A stretch of DNA of 64,000 nucleotides from contig NZ_FNCO01000008.1 of the NCBI RefSeq assembly GCF_900100795.1, forward strand, positions 248,001-312,000, written 5' to 3'. A model generated the notes under the pieces. It was not told the DNA's origin. It saw only the letters and a list, made by a program, of their open reading frames with translations, and did no database searches. The position numbers and the translations under genes were made by a program. How positions within the stretch are numbered: the stretch's first letter is position 1; each line of letters starts with the position of its first letter. This stretch comes from Pseudomonas abietaniphila (GTDB lineage: Bacteria; Pseudomonadota; Gammaproteobacteria; Pseudomonadales; Pseudomonadaceae). This document shows, piece by piece, positions 35,676 through 44,152 of this stretch.

Positions 35676-36434
35676 ATGGCTGTTTCTCTGAGCACTCTGG
35701 TCGAGGAAGCGGACCGCTATCTGAGCAGCGCCCGCGTGCAGGACTATTGCCCCAACGGTCTGCAAGTCGAAGGCCGGCCGCAGGTCACCCGAATCGTGTC
35801 CGGCGTGACGGCAAGCCAGGCCCTGCTGGACGCGGCGGTCGAGGCCAACGCCGACCTGATCCTGGTTCACCACGGCTATTTCTGGAAAGGCGAGAACGCC
35901 TGCATCACCGGCATGAAGCAGCGGCGTTTGAAGACGCTGCTCAAGCACGACATCAGCCTGCTGGCTTATCACTTGCCGCTGGACCTGCACCCTGAGGTGG
36001 GCAATAACGTGCAACTGGCTCGGCAGCTGGACATCACCGTCGAAGGGCCTCTGGACCCAGACAATCCGAAGGTTGTCGGCCTGGTCGGTTCGCTGGCCGA
36101 GCCTGTCACGCCGCGCGACTTTGCGCACCGAGTGCAGTCGGCGCTGGGCCGCGAGCCGTTACTCATCGAAGGCAGTGAAATGATTCGTCGGGTGGGGTGG
36201 TGCACGGGAGGCGGGCAGGGCTACATTGATCAAGCCGTGCTGGCGGGCGTCGATCTTTACCTCAGCGGAGAAGCGTCCGAGCAGACGTTCCACAGCGCGC
36301 GGGAAAACGACATCAGCTTCATTGCGGCCGGTCATCACGCCACTGAGCGCTACGGTGTCCAGGCGCTGGGCGATTATCTGGCGAGGCGCTTTGCGCTGGA
36401 GCACATGTTCATCGATTGCCCGAACCCCATCTGA
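35676..36434 (+). CDS. Nif3-like dinuclear metal centre protein
   Basis: This 252-residue member of the NIF3/YbgI family forms a hexameric ring with a two-metal centre in each subunit. Metal-binding His residues are visible in LILVHHGYFW and AYHLPLDLHPEVGN, and in FIAAGHHATERYG near the end. The cellular role is not settled. It is the first gene before cysD. Confidence 0.9.
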   Translation: MAVSLSTLVEEADRYLSSARVQDYCPNGLQVEGRPQVTRIVSGVTASQALLDAAVEANADLILVHHGYFWKGENACITGMKQRRLKTLLKHDISLLAYHLPLDLHPEVGNNVQLARQLDITVEGPLDPDNPKVVGLVGSLAEPVTPRDFAHRVQSALGREPLLIEGSEMIRRVGWCTGGGQGYIDQAVLAGVDLYLSGEASEQTFHSARENDISFIAAGHHATERYGVQALGDYLARRFALEHMFIDCPNPI

Positions 36435-36478
36435 AGCGGGTCGAAGTGTCCAAAGACTGAGCTATATGGTTATACCGT

Positions 36479-36507
36479 TTCGATCTATCGGGGTCGCTGA
36501 TTAGAAT
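36479..36507 (+). promoter_or_regulatory. Candidate cysD promoter
   Basis: A -10 TAGAAT (36502-36507) follows a poor -35 TTCGAT by 17 bases, which suggests activator dependence. An AT-rich TATATGGTTATACCG stretch just upstream would suit CysB, but that is inference. Confidence 0.35.
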
Positions 36508-36583
36508 CAGGCCTCATGATAAAGTGCCTCGCTCGATAGAGCCCGCAGGCTCTCCATAAAAGTACGTTATCCCGTGAGTAACC

Positions 36584-37501
36584 ATGGTCGACAAACTGAC
36601 GCATCTGAAACAGCTGGAGGCGGAAAGCATCCACATCATCCGCGAGGTCGCCGCCGAGTTCGATAACCCGGTGATGCTGTACTCCGTCGGTAAAGACTCC
36701 GCCGTGATGCTGCACCTGGCGCGCAAGGCGTTCTTCCCGGGCAAGTTGCCGTTCCCGGTGATGCACGTCGACACCCGCTGGAAATTCCAGGAAATGTATC
36801 GTTTCCGCGATCAGATGGTCGAGGACATGGGCCTTGACCTGATCGTGCACGTGAACCCGGATGGCGTTGCGCAGGGTATCAACCCGCTGACCCACGGCAG
36901 TGCAAAGCACACCGACATCATGAAAACCGAAGGCCTCAAACAGGCCCTCGACAAACACGGTTTCGACGCCGCGTTCGGTGGCGCACGTCGTGACGAAGAG
37001 AAGTCCCGTGCCAAAGAGCGCGTGTACTCCTTCCGCGACAGCAAGCACCGCTGGGACCCAAAGAACCAGCGCCCGGAGCTGTGGAACGTGTACAACGGCA
37101 ACGTCAACAAAGGCGAGTCGATTCGCGTATTCCCGCTCTCCAACTGGACCGAGCTGGACATCTGGCAGTACATCTACCTCGAAGGCATCCCGATCGTTCC
37201 GCTGTACTTCGCCGCCGAGCGTGAAGTCATCGAAATGAACGGCACCTGGATCATGATCGACGATGATCGTCTGCGTAATCACCTGTCTGATGAAGACAAA
37301 AAGCGCATCGTCAAGAAGAAGGTCCGTTTCCGCACACTGGGCGACTACCCGTTGACGGGCGCTGTCGAGTCCGAGGCCACCAGTCTCACCGACATCATTC
37401 AGGAAATGCTCCTGACGCGAACTTCCGAGCGCCAGGGCCGGGTCATCGATCACGATGGCGCAGGCTCGATGGAAGAAAAGAAACGTCAGGGTTATTTCTA
37501 A
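36584..37501 (+). CDS. cysD: Sulfate adenylyltransferase subunit 2
   Basis: This 305-residue ATP-PP-loop subunit makes APS from sulfate with CysN. The PP-loop is YSVGKDSAVMLHLARKAF, and the C-terminal RQGYF is conserved. It is followed by cysNC after 15 bases and belongs to assimilatory sulfate reduction. Confidence 0.96.
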   Translation: MVDKLTHLKQLEAESIHIIREVAAEFDNPVMLYSVGKDSAVMLHLARKAFFPGKLPFPVMHVDTRWKFQEMYRFRDQMVEDMGLDLIVHVNPDGVAQGINPLTHGSAKHTDIMKTEGLKQALDKHGFDAAFGGARRDEEKSRAKERVYSFRDSKHRWDPKNQRPELWNVYNGNVNKGESIRVFPLSNWTELDIWQYIYLEGIPIVPLYFAAEREVIEMNGTWIMIDDDRLRNHLSDEDKKRIVKKKVRFRTLGDYPLTGAVESEATSLTDIIQEMLLTRTSERQGRVIDHDGAGSMEEKKRQGYF

Positions 37502-37516
37502 TTAGGGTGTCTGAAC

Positions 37517-39415
37517 ATGTCGCATCAATCTGAATTGATCAGCGAGGACATCCTCGCCTATCTGGGCCAGCACGAACGCAAGGAAATGCTGCGTTTCCTG
37601 ACCTGTGGCAACGTCGACGACGGCAAAAGCACGTTGATCGGGCGTCTGCTGCACGATTCCAAGATGATCTATGAAGATCACCTGGAAGCCATCACCCGCG
37701 ATTCCAAGAAGTCCGGCACGACTGGCGATGACGTCGATCTGGCGCTGTTGGTGGACGGTCTTCAGGCCGAGCGCGAGCAGGGCATCACCATCGATGTTGC
37801 CTACCGCTACTTCTCGACCGCCAAGCGCAAATTCATCATTGCCGATACCCCAGGCCATGAGCAGTACACCCGCAACATGGCCACCGGTGCGTCCACCTGT
37901 GACCTGGCGATCATTCTGGTCGACGCCCGCTACGGCGTGCAGACCCAGACCCGTCGCCACAGCTACATCGCCTCGTTGCTGGGCATCAAGCACATCGTGG
38001 TCGCCATCAACAAGATGGACCTCAATGGCTTCGACGAGAAGATTTTCGAGCAGATCAAGGCCGATTACCTGACGTTTGCCGACCGTATCTCACTGAAGCC
38101 GACCTCCATGGAATTCGTTCCGATGTCGGCCCTCAAGGGCGACAACGTCGTGAACAAGAGCGAGCGTTCGCCTTGGTACACCGGCAAGTCGCTGATGGAG
38201 ATCCTTGAAACCGTCGAGATTGCCAACGACCGCAACTTCGACGACCTGCGCTTCCCGGTGCAGTACGTCAACCGCCCGAACCTGAACTTCCGTGGCTTCG
38301 CCGGTACGCTGGCCAGCGGTGTCGTGCGCAAGGGCGACGAAGTCGTGGTGCTGCCGTCGGGCAAGAGCAGCCGTGTGAAATCCATTGTCACCTTCGAAGG
38401 TGAGCTGGAGCACGCGGGGCCTGGTCAGGCCGTCACGCTGACCATGGAAGACGAAATCGACATTTCCCGGGGTGACCTGTTGGTTCACGCCGACAACCTC
38501 CCTCAGGTAGCGGATTCCTTCGACGCCATGCTGGTCTGGATGGCTGAAGAACCGATGCTGCCGGGCAAGAAATACGACATCAAGCGCGCCACGTCCTACG
38601 TGCCGGGCTCGATTGCCAGCATCACTCACCGCGTCGACGTGAACACGCTGGAAGAGGGGGCTGCCAGTGCCCTGCAGCTGAACGAAATCGGCCGCGTAAA
38701 AATCGCTCTCGATGCGCCGATCGCGCTGGACGGTTACGACAGCAATCGCACCACCGGTGCGTTCATCGTGATTGACCGTTTGACCAACGGCACCGTCGCG
38801 GCGGGCATGATCATCGCCAAACCGACCTCGTCTGGTGCAGGTCAGCACCATGGTGCGCTGGCCCATGTGTCCGTTGAAGAACGTGCTCAGCGTTTCGGCC
38901 AGCAGCCGGCAACCGTGCTGTTCAGTGGTCTGTCGGGCGCAGGCAAAAGCACGCTGGCGTACGCCCTCGAGCGCAAACTGTTCGACATGGGCCGTGCGGT
39001 GTTCGTCCTTGATGGTCAGAACCTGCGTCACGACCTGAACAAAGGTCTGCCACACGATCGCGCCGGTCGCGCCGAGAACTGGCGTCGTGCCGCGCACGTG
39101 GCGCGTCAGTTCAACGAAGCGGGTCTGCTGACCCTGGCTGCCTTCGTTGCGCCGGATGCGGCAGGGCGTCAGAACGCCAAGGCGCTGATTGGCGACGACC
39201 GCCTGATCACCGTCTACGTCCAGGCCTCGCCTCAGGTTTGCCGTGAACGCGACCCACAAGGCCTGTACGCCGCCGACAAGGACAACATCCCTGGCGAGTC
39301 CTTCCCGTACGACGTGCCGCTGGACGCCGATCTGGTGATCGACACCCAGGCGTTGAACGTGGAAGAAAGCGTCAAGCAAGTGCTGGATCTGCTGCGAGCG
39401 CGCGGCGCGATCTAA
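37517..39415 (+). CDS. cysNC: Fused sulfate adenylyltransferase GTPase and APS kinase CysNC
   Basis: This 632-residue protein joins two enzymes. The N-terminal EF-Tu-like GTPase (CysN, about 1-440) has GNVDDGKSTLIGRL, DTPGHEQYTRNM and NKMDL. The C-terminal APS kinase (CysC, about 450-632) has GLSGAGKSTLA near 470 and the DGQNLRHDLNKGLP substrate loop. The fusion is usual in Pseudomonas and links APS synthesis to PAPS formation. Confidence 0.96.
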   Translation: MSHQSELISEDILAYLGQHERKEMLRFLTCGNVDDGKSTLIGRLLHDSKMIYEDHLEAITRDSKKSGTTGDDVDLALLVDGLQAEREQGITIDVAYRYFSTAKRKFIIADTPGHEQYTRNMATGASTCDLAIILVDARYGVQTQTRRHSYIASLLGIKHIVVAINKMDLNGFDEKIFEQIKADYLTFADRISLKPTSMEFVPMSALKGDNVVNKSERSPWYTGKSLMEILETVEIANDRNFDDLRFPVQYVNRPNLNFRGFAGTLASGVVRKGDEVVVLPSGKSSRVKSIVTFEGELEHAGPGQAVTLTMEDEIDISRGDLLVHADNLPQVADSFDAMLVWMAEEPMLPGKKYDIKRATSYVPGSIASITHRVDVNTLEEGAASALQLNEIGRVKIALDAPIALDGYDSNRTTGAFIVIDRLTNGTVAAGMIIAKPTSSGAGQHHGALAHVSVEERAQRFGQQPATVLFSGLSGAGKSTLAYALERKLFDMGRAVFVLDGQNLRHDLNKGLPHDRAGRAENWRRAAHVARQFNEAGLLTLAAFVAPDAAGRQNAKALIGDDRLITVYVQASPQVCRERDPQGLYAADKDNIPGESFPYDVPLDADLVIDTQALNVEESVKQVLDLLRARGAI

Positions 39416-39435
39416 ATCTCGTTTGGTCTCACAAC

Positions 39436-39462
39436 AAACCCGCCCTTGATGGCGGGTTTTTT
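39436..39462 (+). terminator. Intrinsic terminator of cysD-cysNC
   Basis: AACCCGCC and GGCGGGTT form a stem around a six-base loop, followed by a T run. Confidence 0.9.
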
Positions 39463-39486
39463 GTCGGACGCGATTCGCTTCACTGT

Positions 39487-39523
39487 GTGGGAGCTGCCGG
39501 AGGTTACGACGGTGGCGAATGCG
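39487..39523. repeat. Half-copy of a REP-like repeat
   Basis: GAGCTGCCGGAGGT, one base, then ACGACGGTGGCGAA and a GCGG tip match the left half of the variant repeat at 44006-44102. The right half is absent here. Confidence 0.6.
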
Positions 39524-39550
39524 GTTTTGATGGGCACGATCAGGTTTTTT

Positions 39551-39638
39551 GTAGGAGCGCGCTTGCCCGCGAATGCATTTCTTCTGCCAGCACATTTGTT
39601 GCTGACCCATCACATTTCGCGGGCAAGCGCGCTCCTAC
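39551..39638. repeat. REP palindrome
   Basis: GTAGGAGCGCGCTTGCCCGC and its inverted partner GCGGGCAAGCGCGCTCCTAC flank a 48-base centre. Confidence 0.88.
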
Positions 39639-39661
39639 ATGGGTCCTTTGCTCCATCCCAC

Positions 39662-39696
39662 AAAAAAGCCCGCCGCTGATTGCTCAGGGGCGGGCT
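39662..39696 (-). terminator. Intrinsic terminator, minus strand
   Basis: AGCCCGCC pairs with GGCGGGCT, followed on the minus strand by six T. It lies downstream of the small lipoprotein gene and shares 20 identical bases with the terminator at 40188. Confidence 0.75.
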
Positions 39697-39703
39697 CCGT
39701 GTT

Positions 39704-39812
39704 GATCGTTCCCACGCTCCGCGTGGTAATGCCGCCCAGGACGCTCTGCGTCCAAATGCAACGGACGCGGAGCGTCCCAGGCTGCATACCCACGCGGAGC
39801 GTGGGCACGATC
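39704..39812. repeat. 109-base palindromic element (MITE/REP-like)
   Basis: The ends GATCGTTCCCACGCTCCGCG and CGCGGAGCGTGGGCACGATC are inverted. Inside, GGACGCTCTGCGTCC (39739-39753) and GGACGCGGAGCGTCC (39764-39778) make a second hairpin system. This type is scattered in some Pseudomonas genomes. It is different from the main REP family. Confidence 0.7.
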
Positions 39813-39888
39813 AGGGAATTAGACGGCTGCATCCCATCACGGCATGGCTCGGCGGCGGTACGCGGTGCTCCAGGCAGTGTTGATGTGG

Positions 39889-40074
39889 TCAGTAGCCCAT
39901 TTTTAGAGTGCCTTCGCGCCCCCCGCATCTTGGATCAACCGATCCGGTCGAGCACTTGTAATCGAGATCAGGGTCATACTTTCTGAGCTCCACGAAGTAG
40001 CAGTCAGATACACAGTCTGTTGATACGCAGCCCGCGATCAAGATGCAGCTGACGAGTGTGGTGATAGCTTTCAT
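39889..40074 (-). CDS. Small Cys-rich lipoprotein
   Basis: This 61-residue protein starts with a lipoprotein signal peptide: a Lys, a hydrophobic stretch and the lipobox LIAGC with the lipidated Cys at residue 16. The mature part of about 46 residues has four more Cys (STDC, VSDC, DYKC, DPRC) that could form two disulfide bonds. A GGAGGG ribosome site lies six bases before the ATG, which supports translation. I recognise no family. It sits between two minus-strand terminators, downstream of yhcB and amid repeats, and may be lineage-specific. Confidence 0.65.
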   Translation of the reverse strand: MKAITTLVSCILIAGCVSTDCVSDCYFVELRKYDPDLDYKCSTGSVDPRCGGREGTLKMGY

Positions 40075-40187
40075 TAGCCCTCCAAATGATTGGAAAGGCT
40101 ACGGCGTGACCCGTTTGATCAGCAGTTGGCTGCGTCTGATAAGTCTGTAGGACATGTCTGTTCAGAAACAGCCGTGATTCGTACCAA

Positions 40188-40225
40188 CAAAAAAGCCCGC
40201 CGCTGATCATCTCAGCGGCGGGCTT
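40188..40225 (-). terminator. Intrinsic terminator of yhcB/zapG
   Basis: AAGCCCGCCGCTGA and TCAGCGGCGGGCTT form a perfect 14-base stem with a T run on the minus strand, just after the yhcB stop. Confidence 0.92.
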
Positions 40226-40241
40226 CTCGATGTGTTTCTGC

Positions 40242-40679
40242 TTACTTCTTCAAACCGTAGTGCTCATCCAGCATGCCGGGGGTGTTTGGCATTTTTGGGG
40301 CGTAGTCCCGTGGTGGCTCGGCGGCGGTACGCGGTGGCGTCAGGCGGTCGCGGGGTGCCTGGAGTGCATCCGGGTGCAGGGCGGCCAGCAGGCGTTGGCG
40401 GGTCAAGTCGTCGGTGGCCAGACGGTTGGCGCCCTCGGCGAGATGTTCTTGTACATCCTGATAGCTCTGGGACAGTTTCTGCACCAGGTTAGCCGTGCTG
40501 TTGAAGTGAGTGACCACCTCGTTCTGATACCTGTCGAAACGCTCCTGAACGTCATCCAGCTGGCGCTGAGTGCCGTTAGGCGCGGCATTGGGCAGCGCAC
40601 GCGCCACGAAAAAACCGATGGCTACACCGGCGATCAGGGCAATAGTCGGCAGCAACCAAACTAAGAGCGAGTAATCCAC
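40242..40679 (-). CDS. zapG: YhcB/ZapG family cell envelope protein
   Basis: This 145-residue DUF1043 protein has an N-terminal membrane helix (about 5-25, with a GVAIGFFVAR motif). A coiled-coil cytoplasmic part (about 38-85, LDDVQERFDRYQNEVVTHF) follows, with a Pro-rich tail. In E. coli the homologue affects cell division and envelope synthesis. Single-gene unit ended by a strong terminator; the neighbour on the other strand is a hydrolase. Confidence 0.85.
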   Translation of the reverse strand: MDYSLLVWLLPTIALIAGVAIGFFVARALPNAAPNGTQRQLDDVQERFDRYQNEVVTHFNSTANLVQKLSQSYQDVQEHLAEGANRLATDDLTRQRLLAALHPDALQAPRDRLTPPRTAAEPPRDYAPKMPNTPGMLDEHYGLKK

Positions 40680-40824
40680 GAGTCCTTCCTCTATAAACGG
40701 CTTTGCTTTACGTTAACGGCTCGAACCTGCGCTGTATAGCGGCGACGCGTCGCCAATATGCCAGCCACAGACAATCAGCTAGACGAGTCGACCCAATTGA
40801 AGGTCACGGAGTTCATTCTTGCTC

Positions 40825-41454
40825 ATGCGTGAAACCCCTGTATTCATCGACGGCCCCGCGGGCCAACTCGAAGCCCTGTACCTTGACCTGGAAGGGGCCA
40901 AGGGCGTGGCGCTGATCTGCCATCCTAACCCGGTTCAGGGCGGCACGATGCTCAATAAAGTGATCTCGACCCTGCAACGCACGGCACGCGACGCCGGGTA
41001 TATTACCCTGCGTTTCAACTACCGGGGCGTTGGCGCCAGTGCCGGCAGCTCGGACATGGGGCAAGGCGAGGTCGATGATGCCGAAGCTGCTGCGTCCTGG
41101 CTGCGTGAAAAACACCCGGATCTGCCGATGACGCTGTTCGGTTTTTCCTTTGGCGGGTTCGTCGCCGCGACCCTGGGCGGGCGTCTGGAAGCCAAAGGCG
41201 AAACGCTGGCTCACCTGTTCATGGTTGCGCCCGCCGTCATGCGCATCGCCGACCCGAGCGCGCTGCCGCAAAACGGTTCGTTGACCGTGATTCAGCCTGA
41301 AACCGACGAAGTGGTCGACCCACAACTCGTCTATGCCTGGTCTGACGCACTGTCGCGCCCCCATGAGCTGCTGAAAGTGGCAGAATGCGGGCACTTTTTC
41401 CACGGCAAGCTGACCGACCTCAAGGATCTGGTCCTGCCGCGCCTTTCGAACTGA
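40825..41454 (+). CDS. Alpha/beta hydrolase
   Basis: This 209-residue alpha/beta hydrolase has the nucleophile elbow GFSFGG, an Asp in QPETDEVVDP and the catalytic His in AECGHFFHG. CHPNPVQGGTMLNKV is the oxyanion-hole region of this uncharacterised esterase-like group. The ATG at 40825 gives the usual N-terminus. A TTG at 40819 has a better-spaced GGAG and would add two residues. The substrate is unknown. It lies 27 bases before trpS and may be co-transcribed. Confidence 0.85.
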   Translation: MRETPVFIDGPAGQLEALYLDLEGAKGVALICHPNPVQGGTMLNKVISTLQRTARDAGYITLRFNYRGVGASAGSSDMGQGEVDDAEAAASWLREKHPDLPMTLFGFSFGGFVAATLGGRLEAKGETLAHLFMVAPAVMRIADPSALPQNGSLTVIQPETDEVVDPQLVYAWSDALSRPHELLKVAECGHFFHGKLTDLKDLVLPRLSN

Positions 41455-41481
41455 TTGCAGCACCCAAATAAGCGACTAGCC

Positions 41482-42831
41482 ATGACCACTCGTATCCTGA
41501 CCGGTATCACCACCACCGGCACGCCACACCTGGGCAACTACGCGGGCGCCATTCGCCCGGCCATCGTCGCCAGCCGTCAGAGCGATGCCGACTCGTTCTA
41601 CTTCCTGGCCGACTACCACGCGCTGATCAAATGCGATGACCCGCTGCGCATTCAGCGCTCGCGTCTGGAAATCGCCGCGACCTGGCTGGCGGCCGGCCTT
41701 GATGTCGAACGTGTCACGTTTTATCGCCAGTCCGACATCCCGGAAATCCCCGAGCTAACCTGGCTGTTGACCTGCGTCGCTGCCAAAGGCCTGCTCAACC
41801 GCGCGCACGCCTACAAAGCGTCGGTCGACAAGAACGTCGACGCCGGTGAAGACCCGGACGCCGGTATCACCATGGGCCTGTTCAGCTACCCGGTGCTGAT
41901 GGCCGCTGACATCCTGATGTTCAATGCCCATCAAGTGCCGGTCGGTCGCGACCAGATTCAGCACGTCGAGATGGCCCGCGACATTGGCCAGCGTTTCAAC
42001 CACCTGTTCGGCAAGGGCAAGGAATTCTTCGTCATGCCTGAAGCGCTGATCGAAGAGAGTGTGGCGACATTGCCGGGCCTTGACGGTCGCAAGATGTCGA
42101 AGAGCTACGACAACACCATCCCGCTGTTCAGCAGCGCCAAGGAGATGAAGGACGCGATTTCGCGCATCGTCACCGACTCCCGTCTACCGGGCGAAGCCAA
42201 GGACCCGGACAACTCGCACCTGTTCACCCTCTACCAGGCGTTCGCTACCAAAGAACAGAGCAGCGAATTCCGTGGCGACCTGGTCCAGGGCCTGGGCTGG
42301 GGCGACGCCAAGCATCGCCTGTTCCAGTTGCTCGACAGCGAGTTGGGTGAGGCGCGCGAGAACTACCATCGTCTGATTGAACGTCCGGCCGATCTGGAGG
42401 ACATTCTGCAGGCCGGTGCGCAGAAAGCCCGTCGCATCGCGACGCCGTTCCTGGGTGAACTGCGTGAAGCGGTTGGCCTGCGTTCCTTCCGCACGACCAC
42501 TCAAACGGTCGCCGCCACCAAGAAGAAAGCGAGCAAGGGTGCGCGCTTCGTGAGTTTCCGTGAAGACGACGGCAGCTTCCGTTTTCGTCTGCTGGCGGCC
42601 GATGGCGAGCAATTGCTGCTGTCGCGTCTTTTCGCCGACGGCAAGGCTGCCGGCGCGGTGACCAAGCAACTGCAGCAAGGCGGCGAGCTGGACATTCGGA
42701 CGGAAGGCGACGCCTTCACCGTATGGCTGGAAGGTGCCTGCGTTGCGGACAGTCCGGCGTTCGCCGATGCCGCCGCCCGTGATGCAGCCGTCGAGAGCCT
42801 GAAGCTGGCGCTGGCGCCGCAACAGGATTAA
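41482..42831 (+). CDS. trpS: Tryptophan--tRNA ligase with C-terminal extension
   Basis: This 449-residue class I synthetase loads tRNA-Trp. HIGH-like TPHLGNYAG near residue 13 and KMSKS in GRKMSKSYDN mark the catalytic core of about 335 residues. The extra 110 residues (about 340-449) hold a Lys-rich linker (TKKKASKG). A compact domain follows, with RFVSFREDDGSFRFRLLAAD and GEQLLLSRLF, which resembles the DUF1508 (YegP) pattern. The extra domain is known from long Pseudomonas TrpS proteins, and its role is not clear. Confidence 0.94.
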   Translation: MTTRILTGITTTGTPHLGNYAGAIRPAIVASRQSDADSFYFLADYHALIKCDDPLRIQRSRLEIAATWLAAGLDVERVTFYRQSDIPEIPELTWLLTCVAAKGLLNRAHAYKASVDKNVDAGEDPDAGITMGLFSYPVLMAADILMFNAHQVPVGRDQIQHVEMARDIGQRFNHLFGKGKEFFVMPEALIEESVATLPGLDGRKMSKSYDNTIPLFSSAKEMKDAISRIVTDSRLPGEAKDPDNSHLFTLYQAFATKEQSSEFRGDLVQGLGWGDAKHRLFQLLDSELGEARENYHRLIERPADLEDILQAGAQKARRIATPFLGELREAVGLRSFRTTTQTVAATKKKASKGARFVSFREDDGSFRFRLLAADGEQLLLSRLFADGKAAGAVTKQLQQGGELDIRTEGDAFTVWLEGACVADSPAFADAAARDAAVESLKLALAPQQD

Positions 42832-42842
42832 TTGCCATTGCA

Positions 42843-42875
42843 ACGGGCCATCGCTACAGTGACGGCCCGTTTTTG
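42843..42875 (+). terminator. Intrinsic terminator of trpS
   Basis: ACGGGCC and GGCCCGT form a stem around a 14-base loop, followed by five T. zapE begins soon after and probably has its own promoter or receives read-through. Confidence 0.75.
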
Positions 42876-42897
42876 CTACCTAGCTAACGTAACGAAT

Positions 42898-43992
42898 ATG
42901 ACCCCCCTAGAAAGCTACCAGAACGACCTCAAGAAACCTGAATTCTTCCACGACGCCGCTCAGGAAAACGCTGTGCGTCACCTCCAGCGTCTGTACGACG
43001 ATCTGGTCGCTGCCCACGAGAGCAAGCCTGGCCTGTTCGGCAAGCTGTTCGGCAAGAAAGAAGTCACGGTGGTCAAAGGCCTGTATTTCTGGGGTGGCGT
43101 CGGCCGTGGCAAAACTTACCTGGTCGATACCTTCTTCGAAGCGCTGCCGTTTCAAGACAAGATGCGCACGCACTTCCACCGCTTCATGAAGCGTGTGCAT
43201 GAAGAAATGAAGAACCTCAAGGGTGAGAAGAACCCGCTGACCCTGATCGCCAAACAGTTCGCCGGTGAAGCCCGGGTCATTTGTTTCGATGAATTCTTTG
43301 TGTCCGACATCACCGACGCCATGATCCTCGGCACGCTGATGGAAGAGCTGTTCAAGAACGGCGTGACGCTGGTGGCCACCTCCAACATCGTGCCGGACGG
43401 TCTGTACAAGGACGGTCTGCAGCGCGCACGTTTCCTGCCCGCCATCGCGCTGATCAAGCAGAACACCGACATCGTCAACGTCGACAGTGGCGTGGACTAT
43501 CGCCTGCGTCACCTGGAGCAGGCTGAGCTGTTCCACTTCCCGCTGAACGAAGCGGCTCAGGACAGCATGCGCAAGAGCTTCCGCGCGCTGACCCCGGAAT
43601 GCACCAAGGCTGTGGAAAACGATGTGTTGATCATCGAGAACCGTCAGATCAAGGCGATTCGTACGTGCGACGACGTGGCCTGGTTCGATTTCCGCGAGTT
43701 GTGCGACGGTCCGCGTAGCCAGAACGACTACATCGAACTCGGCAAGATCTTCCACGCCGTGTTGCTCAGCGGCGTCGAACAGATGAGCGTCACCACCGAC
43801 GACATCGCCCGTCGCTTCATCAACATGGTCGACGAGTTCTACGACCGCAACGTCAAGTTGATCATCTCGGCGGAAGTCGAGCTGAAGGACCTGTACACCG
43901 GCGGCCGCCTGAACTTCGAGTTCCAGCGCACGTTAAGTCGCCTGCTGGAAATGCAGTCCCACGAATTCCTGTCGCGGGCGCACAAGCCCTGA
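42898..43992 (+). CDS. zapE: Cell division ATPase ZapE (AFG1 family)
   Basis: This 364-residue AAA-type ATPase binds FtsZ under stress in E. coli. Walker A WGGVGRGKT near residue 65, Walker B VICFDEFFVSD and sensor region VATSNIVPDGLY are visible. I chose the ATG at 42898; the longer frame runs through the trpS terminator. Confidence 0.92.
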   Translation: MTPLESYQNDLKKPEFFHDAAQENAVRHLQRLYDDLVAAHESKPGLFGKLFGKKEVTVVKGLYFWGGVGRGKTYLVDTFFEALPFQDKMRTHFHRFMKRVHEEMKNLKGEKNPLTLIAKQFAGEARVICFDEFFVSDITDAMILGTLMEELFKNGVTLVATSNIVPDGLYKDGLQRARFLPAIALIKQNTDIVNVDSGVDYRLRHLEQAELFHFPLNEAAQDSMRKSFRALTPECTKAVENDVLIIENRQIKAIRTCDDVAWFDFRELCDGPRSQNDYIELGKIFHAVLLSGVEQMSVTTDDIARRFINMVDEFYDRNVKLIISAEVELKDLYTGGRLNFEFQRTLSRLLEMQSHEFLSRAHKP

Positions 43993-44005
43993 CACCGCAA
44001 TACCT

Positions 44006-44102
44006 GTAGGAGCTGCCGGAGGTGACGACGGTGGCGAACGCGGAGTGTCAGTCCCCGGATCCGGTGCAGACTCACCGCATTCGCCAGCAAGCCAGCTCCT
44101 AC
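44006..44102. repeat. REP-like repeat, variant arms
   Basis: The left arm GTAGGAGCTGCCGGAGGTGA and right arm TTCGCCAGCAAGCCAGCTCC are only partly inverted. It is a relative of the 1008-1094 repeat, and its left half recurs at 39487. Confidence 0.65.
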
Positions 44103-44115
44103 CATCACGTTTCGC

Positions 44116-44150
44116 AAAAAAAAGCCCTGCATCGCTGCAGGGCTTTTTTG
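44116..44150. terminator. Bidirectional terminator between zapE and the GlxA-type regulator
   Basis: AGCCCTGC and GCAGGGCT form a stem with a six-base loop, with an A run on one side and a T run on the other, so it serves both convergent genes. Confidence 0.9.
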
Positions 44151-44152
44151 TT

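Larger units (their letters stand above)
39416..39888. other. 473-base repeat-rich gap after cysNC
   Basis: The gap holds the cysNC terminator, a half REP-like repeat, a full REP, a minus-strand terminator and a 109-base palindromic element. It also has a 23-base match to yhcB (39845-39867). The open frames here are palindrome by-products with no ribosome sites, so no gene is called. Confidence 0.7.

Noticed and set aside
38090..39613. 507-codon frame antisense to cysNC
   Set aside because: It is a shadow of cysNC codon bias and runs into the repeat region.
39639..39986. Small frames over the repeats after cysNC
   Set aside because: They translate palindromic repeats, with no ribosome sites and no conserved features.
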